Notes under the pieces: generated by a model
What the model saw: only the letters and a program-made list of their open reading frames with translations
What the model was told of the DNA's origin: nothing
Databases searched by the model: none
Shown here: one piece after another, positions 1 through 4,916 of the stretch
How positions within the stretch are numbered: the first letter of the stretch is position 1
Layout: every line of letters begins with the position of its first letter
DNA from: a bacterium
GTDB lineage: Bacteria; Patescibacteriota; Minisyncoccia; Minisyncoccales; Minisyncoccaceae
Direction of reading: 5' to 3'
Length of the DNA stretch: 5,764 nucleotides
Assembly: GCA_023229485.1 (NCBI GenBank)
Contig: JALNZJ010000056.1
Coordinates: 1 to 5,764 of the forward strand
Program-made: the position numbers and the translations under genes

Positions 1-12
1 ATCTTTAGACAT
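1..12 (-). CDS. groEL: Start of groEL (60 kDa chaperonin), cut by window edge
   Basis: Only four codons are visible: ATG TCT AAA GAT on the minus strand, reading Met-Ser-Lys-Asp. GroEL proteins commonly begin Met-(Ala/Ser)-Lys-(Asp/Glu/Asn), and groEL usually follows groES in one operon. Here the ATG lies 25 bases after the groES stop on the same strand. No Shine-Dalgarno sequence is seen just before it; the leader is A/T-rich. The protein would be the tetradecameric ATP-driven folding chamber capped by the groES product, in the cytoplasm. The identification rests on position and four residues, so it is likely but unproven from this window. Confidence 0.6.
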
Positions 13-37
13 ATTTTTATTTTGTTTAGCCTGATAA

Positions 38-328
38 TTATTCAACAACAGCCAATACTTCTTCTTGGCGTAAAATCAAATATTCCTTATCTCCGATTTT
101 TATTTCGTGATGTCCAAATTTTCCATAAATAATCTTATCCCCTTTCTTTACTTCCATTGGGATTAATTTTCCAGAGGAAGTCATCTTTCCTGGGCCAACT
201 TCAATCACTAATCCATGATTTGATTTTTCTCTTTCAGAATTTTGTGGCAAAAGAATTCCACTTTTTGTTTTTTCTTCTTCTTTTATTAATTCTACAACAA
301 TATTATCAGATAATGGTGTTAACTTCAT
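38..328 (-). CDS. groES: Co-chaperonin GroES (Hsp10)
   Basis: A 96-residue protein of normal GroES length. It forms the heptameric lid that binds GroEL with ATP and closes the folding chamber in the cytoplasm. Residues 4-14 (TPLSDNIVVEL) match the usual first beta strand. The mobile loop lies at about 16-35 and carries SGILLP (23-28), whose hydrophobic Ile-Leu-Leu docks into GroEL. VGPGK follows at about 44-48, and the C-terminus has the family pattern KKGDKIIYGKFG...EYLILRQEEVLAVVE. The only plausible start is the ATG at 328; its leader is A/T-rich without a good ribosome binding site. It is the first gene of a groES-groEL operon, with a CIRCE-like operator 39 bases upstream of the start, which points to HrcA control. 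Nothing is truncated or missing. Confidence 0.97.
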   Translation of the reverse strand: MKLTPLSDNIVVELIKEEEKTKSGILLPQNSEREKSNHGLVIEVGPGKMTSSGKLIPMEVKKGDKIIYGKFGHHEIKIGDKEYLILRQEEVLAVVE

Positions 329-364
329 AATTTATTTCTTATTTTTATTATTTTTAAAATTTCT

Positions 365-394
365 ATTTTAGCAGTTTAAAAGTAGGACTGCTAA
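365..394 (-). promoter_or_regulatory. Possible groES promoter overlapping the CIRCE-like element
   Basis: On the minus strand TTAGCA (394-389) and TAAAAT (370-365) are separated by 18 bases, a weak fit to -35 and -10 boxes. They would place transcription start near 358, about 30 bases before the groES ATG, and the operator would then cover the promoter. In DNA this A/T-rich, -10-like hexamers are common, so this is tentative. Confidence 0.25.
368..394 (-). promoter_or_regulatory. CIRCE-like operator of groES-groEL (HrcA site)
   Basis: The plus strand reads TTAGCAGTT, nine bases (TAAAAGTAG), then GACTGCTAA. The arms form a perfect 8-bp inverted repeat (TTAGCAGT / ACTGCTAA). The consensus CIRCE element is TTAGCACTC - N9 - GAGTGCTAA, so the 9-9-9 layout is kept exactly, with 7/9 and 8/9 matches in the arms. 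The C-to-G change in one arm is mirrored by G-to-C in the other, so symmetry is preserved. It lies 39 bases upstream of the groES start, where HrcA sites normally sit. HrcA repression relieved by heat or unfolded protein is inferred; the hrcA gene is not in the window. Confidence 0.85.
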
Positions 395-435
395 TATTCT
401 TTATTTTATTCTTTTCTAAATAAAAGTCAAGTAAC

Positions 436-462
436 AAAAAAACAGAAATATTTCTGTTTTTT
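436..462 (-). terminator. Intrinsic terminator after the histidine kinase gene
   Basis: A self-complementary core CAGAAATATTTCTG (443-456) is flanked by seven A on one side and six T on the other, giving a hairpin followed by a T tract on either strand. On the minus strand it begins 13 bases after the kinase stop codon. A further inverted pair CAAGT (428-432) / ACTTG (464-468) could lengthen the stem. It separates the tsaE-exonuclease-kinase transcript from the groES-groEL operon. The stem has few G-C pairs, but that is usual for this base composition. Confidence 0.8.
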
Positions 463-475
463 AACTTGATTATTA

Positions 476-1708
476 CTATTTATTGTTGATACTAACTTTT
501 GGAAGAGTAAAGAAAAATGTTGTTCCCTCTCCTACTTCCGACTGAAACCAAATTTTTCCTTTATGGGATTCCACAATGTTTTTTACTGTATATAGTCCAA
601 GTCCAGAACCTTCAGTTTCTAACCTTATCACATTTTCTCCTCGAAAAAATTTAGTAAAAATTCTATCTTGTTGGTCTTTTGGAATTCCAACTCCCGAATC
701 TTTAACTTTAATCAGAATATCATCCTTCATATCTTCAATAGAAACAATAATTTCTCCATTCGCCGGTGTATATTTTATAGAATTTTCAATTAAATTCTGA
801 GCGACAATTCCTATTTTTTCTTTATCCACAAAAACAGGAGACAATAAATCTGCTGAAAAATTTAAAATTAATTTTAAATTTTTTTCTTTTACAGAAGTTT
901 CTACATTTTCTGCTACTGATTTAAAGATATCTTCTATTTGCAATGATTCCGGTTTATAAAGAAATTTTCCTTCATCTATCCTTGAAACGTTCAAAAGATC
1001 ATTAACCAAAGTTATCATTCTTTCATTACTTTCATAACTCTTATTTAAAAACTCTATTTGATCTTTAGTTAAAGCTCCAACGTCTCCATCTAAAAGCATT
1101 TTTATTGTCCATTTAATGGCAGATAAAGGAGTTCTAAGTTGATGAGCTGCTACCGATACAAATTCTGTTTTCATTCGATCAACTAATTTATCTTTTGAAA
1201 TATCGTGCAGAATAATCAAATACCCTTTCTTTTTTTCCCCTTCCATTATCGTCAAGGTGCTTACTTGAAAAAAATTTACTTCTTCAATAGTCACCTCTTC
1301 TCTCATTATTTCTTTTATATTCTTCTTATTATCACTAATAAGACTTAAAAATTTTTCAATCCCTGCCACATTAAGGTTTATTTTGAAAATATTTTTCCCT
1401 AATGACTCCTCGATCGTCGTTTTTAAAATTTTAAGTGCAATGTGGTTTATTATTTCGATTTTATTATTTTTATCCAAAACCAAAAGCCCATCTGTTAGGT
1501 TTTCTATAATAAGCATTGTTTTATTCTTTTCCCTAACAGCAATCTGTTTTGTCTCCTCAACATCTTCAAAAATATTCAAAAAAGCAGATCTTATTCGACG
1601 AAGATCTTCAGCATTAGCTATACCACACGACTCAATAGAAATAAGTCCATTTTGAGATGACTTATCTTTTGTTTCCAAGGCTTTAATTGTTTTTTTGATT
1701 TTTGGCAT
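476..1708 (-). CDS. Soluble PAS-domain sensor histidine kinase
   Basis: A 410-residue two-component sensor kinase. Residues about 30-68 (charged, heptad-like, LRRIRSAFLNIFEDVEE) look like a coiled-coil signalling helix. A PAS domain follows at about 66-172 (LTDGLLVLDKNNKIEIIN ... YLIILHDIS). The HisKA domain has the phospho-accepting His189 in AAHQLRTPLSAIKW. The ATPase domain shows the N box QNLIENSIKY (304-313), G1 DSGVGIP (337-343), F box FTKFF (351-355), G2 GSGLGL (367-372) and a final GEGTTFFFTLP, so it should be active. There is no membrane segment or signal peptide, so sensing is cytoplasmic; the ligand is unknown. No response regulator is adjacent, so it is an orphan kinase here. It is the last gene before a terminator, 68 bases after the exonuclease gene. 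The ATG at 1708 lacks a nearby ribosome binding site; AGGAAG lies 24 bases upstream, followed by a tiny five-codon frame. Confidence 0.95.
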   Translation of the reverse strand: MPKIKKTIKALETKDKSSQNGLISIESCGIANAEDLRRIRSAFLNIFEDVEETKQIAVREKNKTMLIIENLTDGLLVLDKNNKIEIINHIALKILKTTIEESLGKNIFKINLNVAGIEKFLSLISDNKKNIKEIMREEVTIEEVNFFQVSTLTIMEGEKKKGYLIILHDISKDKLVDRMKTEFVSVAAHQLRTPLSAIKWTIKMLLDGDVGALTKDQIEFLNKSYESNERMITLVNDLLNVSRIDEGKFLYKPESLQIEDIFKSVAENVETSVKEKNLKLILNFSADLLSPVFVDKEKIGIVAQNLIENSIKYTPANGEIIVSIEDMKDDILIKVKDSGVGIPKDQQDRIFTKFFRGENVIRLETEGSGLGLYTVKNIVESHKGKIWFQSEVGEGTTFFFTLPKVSINNK

Positions 1709-1776
1709 TTTTAAAAAATTACCGACATCATACTTCCTATTTTAATCTACTTTGAAATAAAATTCTACTTTTAATC

Positions 1777-2754
1777 TTAAAACAATTTTAACGTTGCCTC
1801 TTTCTTTTTTTCCACTACTTCTTTTTCTTCAAATCTTGCAATAACACCATCCATTCCTTGTTCGTAAGGAATTTTTGATATCAAGCTTCTAAAGCCAAAG
1901 GAAATTAATGATTCAACTACTTTTTCTTTATCATAATTTTTCCACTCACAAGATTCTATTTTTTTAATTTCGAGAGGAGCGTTAATTATTATCTCAGAGA
2001 GTCTCAAGCTCAAATACGCATTATCTTTTCCTTTGATTAACTTATCCTTTACATTTTTTTTTATTTCGGGATTATCTTTTTCAACCTCTTTAAACACGTT
2101 ATCCACAGAACCAAATCGCAAAATTAAATCTATTGCCGTTTTTTCTCCAATACCAAGCACTCCTGGAATATTATCTGAAGCGTCACCCCTAAGTGCCTTA
2201 TAATCAATAACCTGTCTCGGAGTTAATCCTCCAAATTTTTCTGCTACCTCCTTTTTATTACAAAGAGTAGTATCTTTTACTCCTTTTTTTAAAAAATATA
2301 CAGAGGTATTATCGTTTACTAATTGAAAAACGTCATTATCTCCAGAAACTACAATATTTCTTATTTCCTTATCTTCTTTTACAGAAAGACGAGACAATGT
2401 TCCAATTATATCGTCCCCTTCATATCCCGCCATCTCGAAAATAGGGACATTAAAAGCCGCCAAAACATCTTTAATTAAAGGTATTTGATCGTAAAGTTCT
2501 TGCGGAGCCTTTACTCTTTTTGCTTTATACTCTTCAAATTCCTTTTTCCTAAAATTTGGCTCAGGTCTATCAAAGCAAGCAACTAAATATTTTGGCTCAA
2601 ACTCTTTTAAGATTTTAAATAATACTAAAAGAAAACCATAAACAGCATTAACTATTTGACCATCACTCCTTTTAAGTGGAGGTAATGCATGGAAAGCTCG
2701 ATGAATAATAGAATTTCCATCAATAATTACAAAATACTTTTCTTTTCCAGGCAT
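1777..2754 (-). CDS. Stand-alone 5'-3' exonuclease of the DNA polymerase I N-domain / FEN family
   Basis: A 325-residue protein matching only the N-terminal nuclease domain of DNA polymerase I. Such enzymes remove RNA primers and 5' flaps during Okazaki fragment maturation. The PIN-like domain (1-175) opens with VIIDGNSIIHRAFHALPP. The metal-binding acids are all present: Asp12, Asp62 (FDRPEPNFRK), Glu112/Asp114/Asp115 (YEGDD), Asp139/Asp141 (SGDND), and Asp191/Asp194 in KALRGDASDNIPGV. The helix-3-turn-helix DNA-binding part (about 180-225) has GIGEKTA. The protein stops soon after the point where Pol I would continue into its 3'-5' exonuclease domain (FGFRSLISKIP, about 286-296). The 68 downstream bases do not continue it, so this looks like a true single-domain gene rather than a broken polA. 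Its last residues, ATLKLF, resemble a sliding-clamp-binding peptide. It follows tsaE by 34 bases and probably shares its transcript. Catalogues may label it polA or exo. Confidence 0.93.
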   Translation of the reverse strand: MPGKEKYFVIIDGNSIIHRAFHALPPLKRSDGQIVNAVYGFLLVLFKILKEFEPKYLVACFDRPEPNFRKKEFEEYKAKRVKAPQELYDQIPLIKDVLAAFNVPIFEMAGYEGDDIIGTLSRLSVKEDKEIRNIVVSGDNDVFQLVNDNTSVYFLKKGVKDTTLCNKKEVAEKFGGLTPRQVIDYKALRGDASDNIPGVLGIGEKTAIDLILRFGSVDNVFKEVEKDNPEIKKNVKDKLIKGKDNAYLSLRLSEIIINAPLEIKKIESCEWKNYDKEKVVESLISFGFRSLISKIPYEQGMDGVIARFEEKEVVEKKKEATLKLF

Positions 2755-2788
2755 ATTTTTTATTTTTTACTTTAAATTAAAAAATTAA

Positions 2789-3238
2789 TTAAAATTTAAA
2801 GACCTTTATTTTTCTTTTTTCTTCACTTATTACCTCAAAAACAATATTTATCTTTTTTTTGGGTAATATCTTCTCTATTTTACTACCCCACTCAATGCAA
2901 ATTATATTTTCTTTATTATTTTTTATATTTTCAAATTCTAAACAATCCATCTCTTTTTCATTTTCAATCCGATAACAATCTAAATGAAAGAAATTTTTAT
3001 ATTTTTTTCCTTTTAAAGAATACCTATTCATTATAATAAATGTTGGACTCTGAATATTTTGTTTAACTCCAAGTCCACGAGCAAAGCCTTTCAAAAAAGT
3101 TGTCTTCCCTGCCCCCAATTCACCCTCTAGGGTAATCACCAAGGCTGATTCGGAAGTTTCCCCACAAGAAAACTCCTGAGCCATTTTAACACCCAATTCT
3201 TCGGTTTCTTTAAAGCCAAATACTTCAAATTCTTTCAT
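2789..3238 (-). CDS. tsaE: tRNA t6A biosynthesis ATPase TsaE
   Basis: A 149-residue P-loop ATPase of normal TsaE (YjeE) length. TsaE works with TsaB and TsaD to load the threonylcarbamoyl group, made by TsaC, onto A37 of tRNAs that read ANN codons. The Walker A motif GELGAGKT is at 39-46, the family motif SPTF at 64-67, HLDCYR at 85-90, and the Walker B-like strand IICIEWG at 112-118; all are diagnostic and intact. The chosen ATG at 3238 gives the usual short lead-in strand and helix (FKETEELGVKMA). No ribosome binding site lies at normal distance, although GGAGGT occurs 20 bases upstream. It is the first gene after the dnaN terminator and is followed 34 bases later by the exonuclease gene. 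TsaB and TsaD are not in the window. Confidence 0.95.
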   Translation of the reverse strand: MKEFEVFGFKETEELGVKMAQEFSCGETSESALVITLEGELGAGKTTFLKGFARGLGVKQNIQSPTFIIMNRYSLKGKKYKNFFHLDCYRIENEKEMDCLEFENIKNNKENIICIEWGSKIEKILPKKKINIVFEVISEEKRKIKVFKF

Positions 3239-3389
3239 AAATAAATAATACTATATTTGACCTCCAGTTACTAGCTTTTAAAATAAAAAATATTAAATAC
3301 AAGCAAGGCAATATTTACATTAATCACAATCGGCAATAAAAATAAAATACATAGCTTAAACTTAACTCCAATCATTTTTTAATATTAAC
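3239..3389. other. Intergenic region ahead of tsaE
   Basis: About 150 A/T-rich bases between the dnaN terminator and tsaE. It must carry whatever promoter serves the tsaE transcript, but I see no convincing minus-strand -35/-10 pair. It contains a 34-codon hydrophobic minus-strand frame (3375-3271, ending TAG TAA), a GGAGGT on the minus strand (3265-3260), and on the plus strand TTGACC (3257-3262), 16 bases, TAAAAT (3279-3284), a fair promoter look-alike pointing at the terminator hairpin. None of these is strong enough to annotate as a gene. Confidence 0.4.
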
Positions 3390-3421
3390 AAAAACTTCTA
3401 TTAATTTTAATAGAAGTTTTT
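3390..3421 (-). terminator. Intrinsic terminator after dnaN (works on either strand)
   Basis: CTTCTATTAA (3395-3404) pairs with TTAATAGAAG (3407-3416), flanked by five A before and five T after. This makes a 15-bp inverted repeat if the A/T tracts pair. On the minus strand it begins 29 bases beyond the dnaN stop codon and ends in a T run. Being symmetrical, it could also stop plus-strand transcripts. It implies that tsaE and the genes after it are mostly transcribed separately from dnaN. Confidence 0.88.
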
Positions 3422-3450
3422 ATTTAATCCACCTTCTTGAAATTTATTTC

Positions 3451-4599
3451 TTACAGCTTTATCGGCATTACTACATACAAATAACTATCATCTCCTATTC
3501 CCCGAATAACAGCTGGCCCCTCAATGCCTTGAAATTCAAAAGATATTTCGGAACTTTTAATATTCTGTAATCCATCTAAAACAAACTTCCAATTAAACGA
3601 AATTTTTAAATCTCCACCCTCTGCCTGAGCATTAAGTAACTGCTTACTCTCACCAGAATCAGTATCTTGACTTGTAATTTCAATTTCATCACTATTTTTG
3701 TTTATACTAAAAGAAACTTCGTTTATTTTTCCACCAAAAATACCTGCGGTTTTAATTTTTTTAATAAAATCATCACGGTTTGTAATAATTTTTGTCTTAG
3801 CGTTCTTAGGGATAATTTCTTGATAATTAGGATACTGTCCTTCTATTTGACGCGAAACCAAGCTCACTTCTGGATGATTATCTTTTAAATAAGATATTTC
3901 GAATAGTAACTGAGATTCTGACATATATAATCTCACAGGTCTTCCATCGTCAGAAATAATATTAATAAGCTCTTTTACAGCTTTTTGAGGAATAATAAAT
4001 TCTAAATCTTTATCAAATTTGTTTTGATAGCCTGAATTAGCAGAAAACTTTAAAACCTTTTCAGCTAACCTAAAACTATCTGTTGCTACAAATCGAACAG
4101 AATCTTTTCCAAAATACATAAAAATACCCGATATTTCTGGGCGAATATTAGAAACACTAGAAACATCAACCACACTAATCAAAGCTTCTTTCATCTTCCG
4201 TCCATCTATTTCGATAAATACATCCCTTAAAAAAGAAGGAATAATAGGAAAATCATCACTTGAAAAACCTTTTACATTTGTTTTAAACTTTTTTGAAGAC
4301 TCAACAACCAAAGACAATCCTTTTTCTTTAATATTTACAGTTTCCTCGGAAACAGAAAGAGATCCAATAACTTGATTTAATAATTTAGCTGGAATAGCGA
4401 TTTTTCCTTCATCTTCAATCTTACAATTCCCCCACCATTGCACTCCTAATTCTAAGTCTGTAGCAGAAATCTTTAGAAACCCTTTATCAGTTTCAATAAG
4501 AACATTATCTAAGATTGGTAATGTCATATTTTTTCCAGTAATTCGTTCAGCAATTCCTAATCCTTTTTTGAATTCTTTGGTCGGAATAGTAAAATTCAT
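3451..4599 (-). CDS. dnaN: DNA polymerase III sliding clamp (beta subunit)
   Basis: A 382-residue protein of normal bacterial beta-clamp length. The clamp is a ring-shaped dimer of three similar domains per chain (about 1-120, 128-255, 256-382). It tethers the replicative polymerase and many repair enzymes to DNA. Recognisable parts are LPILDNVLIE (28-37), the second-domain motif VATDSFRLAE (171-180; family form VATDGHRLA), FIIPQKAVKEL (201-211), GQYPNYQEIIP (254-264; family form GRFPDYRRVLP), and the C-terminal VVMPIKL, equivalent to the usual VMPMRL next to the peptide-binding pocket. The ATG at 4599 matches the usual N-terminus; GAAAAG just before it is at most a weak ribosome binding site. 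It follows dnaA across a 317-base origin-like gap, and a hairpin terminator follows it. No recF comes next, unlike many bacteria. Confidence 0.98.
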   Translation of the reverse strand: MNFTIPTKEFKKGLGIAERITGKNMTLPILDNVLIETDKGFLKISATDLELGVQWWGNCKIEDEGKIAIPAKLLNQVIGSLSVSEETVNIKEKGLSLVVESSKKFKTNVKGFSSDDFPIIPSFLRDVFIEIDGRKMKEALISVVDVSSVSNIRPEISGIFMYFGKDSVRFVATDSFRLAEKVLKFSANSGYQNKFDKDLEFIIPQKAVKELINIISDDGRPVRLYMSESQLLFEISYLKDNHPEVSLVSRQIEGQYPNYQEIIPKNAKTKIITNRDDFIKKIKTAGIFGGKINEVSFSINKNSDEIEITSQDTDSGESKQLLNAQAEGGDLKISFNWKFVLDGLQNIKSSEISFEFQGIEGPAVIRGIGDDSYLYVVMPIKL

Positions 4600-4602
4600 A
4601 TC

Positions 4603-4738
4603 TTTTCTATATTATTTAATAATTAATTTTAAATTTTTTTATTTATTATTACTATATTATTAATAAATAAATATTTGGGGATAACTTATTATATTAAGTA
4701 ATTAACCCTTATTTTATAATATTTTATTTTTTTTAAAA
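4603..4738. other. A/T-rich DNA unwinding element with DnaA-trio-like triplets
   Basis: The bases between the dnaN start and the box cluster are about 91% A/T, and 4611-4676 contain a single C and no G. On the minus strand, after the TTATCCCCA box, the sequence runs into TAG TAA TAA TAA (4654-4643), four successive triplets fitting the 5'-(T/A)A(G/A)-3' DnaA-trio pattern known from Bacillus. The gap from box to triplets is 21 bases, longer than in Bacillus. A/T richness is directly seen; the trio role is inferred. Confidence 0.6.
4676..4684 (-). promoter_or_regulatory. DnaA box TTATCCCCA (8/9) beside the unwinding region
   Basis: On the minus strand this reads TTATCCCCA, one mismatch from consensus. 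It is the box closest to the A/T-rich stretch and to the triplet repeats, so it is the best candidate for the box from which DnaA extends onto single strands. Confidence 0.7.
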
Positions 4739-4739
4739 C

Positions 4740-4760
4740 TGTGGATGTTTTTGGGGATAC
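4740..4760 (-). promoter_or_regulatory. Pair of weaker DnaA boxes, 12 bases apart
   Basis: The minus strand holds GTATCCCCA (4760-4752) and ACATCCACA (4748-4740), each 7/9 against TTATCCACA, in the same orientation with a 12-base pitch. Another degenerate site, AAATCCACC (6/9), lies at 4794-4786. Their shared direction and placement next to better boxes suggest low-affinity sites for building a DnaA filament. Confidence 0.5.
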
Positions 4761-4804
4761 TTGGCTTAAAAAGTAATAACAATTCGGTGGATTTCCTCTA
4801 GAAT

Positions 4805-4813
4805 AGTGGATAA
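4805..4813 (-). promoter_or_regulatory. DnaA box TTATCCACT (8/9)
   Basis: On the minus strand this reads TTATCCACT, with one mismatch at the last position. It overlaps the foot of a weak inverted repeat (TAAAAACA 4811-4818 / TGTTTTTA 4825-4832), which might act as a weak stop for dnaA transcripts. Confidence 0.7.
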
Positions 4814-4885
4814 AAACATTAATCTGTTTTTATGCTCTTTTTATCCTTTGTTTGTCAGTACAGTTTCCCGTATTCTTTAAACAGC

Positions 4886-4894
4886 TTATCCACA
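4886..4894 (+). promoter_or_regulatory. Perfect DnaA box TTATCCACA
   Basis: An exact match to the consensus DnaA-binding 9-mer, 22 bases beyond the dnaA stop codon. It is the only good box in this gap that points towards dnaA, opposite to the others. The window's DnaA keeps the standard DNA-binding signature GKDHTTVIHA, so the standard box is expected to be recognised. Confidence 0.85.
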
Positions 4895-4916
4895 TACTTT
4901 TTCGAAACAAATTATC

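Larger units (their letters stand above)
4600..4916. other. Probable chromosomal replication origin (oriC) in the dnaA-dnaN gap
   Basis: This non-coding gap has the three expected parts: a cluster of DnaA-box-like 9-mers (4676-4894), DnaA-trio-like triplets (4643-4654), and a very A/T-rich unwinding region (about 4603-4738). Its location between dnaA and dnaN is a classic oriC site. All but one of the boxes read TTATCCNCA-like on the dnaA coding strand, towards the A/T-rich part. The exact TTTGGGGATA occurs twice, at 4674-4683 and 4750-4759, 76 bases apart. The gap should also hold the dnaN promoter, but none can be picked out in this composition. Origin function is inferred. Confidence 0.85.

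Noticed and set aside
576..800. Plus-strand frame of 74 codons inside the histidine kinase gene
   Set aside because: It lies opposite well-conserved kinase motifs and its peptide has no recognisable features; it is a shadow frame. The same applies to the plus-strand frames at 1383-1655, 3667-3888, 4832-5014 and 5338-5610.
1709..1776. Remnant of the polymerase part of polA after the exonuclease stop
   Set aside because: The 68 bases are short, contain stops in the relevant frames and show no Pol I-like residues. They include a tiny frame after AGGAAG (ATG ATG TCG GTA ATT TTT TAA has no clear meaning).
2771..2800. Inverted repeat TTTAAATT / AATTTAAA between tsaE and the exonuclease gene as a terminator
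   Set aside because: Both arms are pure A/T, the loop is 14 bases, and it overlaps the last tsaE codons. In this composition it is expected by chance, and the close gene spacing favours read-through.
4811..4832. TAAAAACA / TGTTTTTA hairpin as the dnaA terminator
   Set aside because: Only one G-C pair in an 8-bp stem and a short T run; it overlaps a DnaA box and may be incidental. Kept only as a remark.
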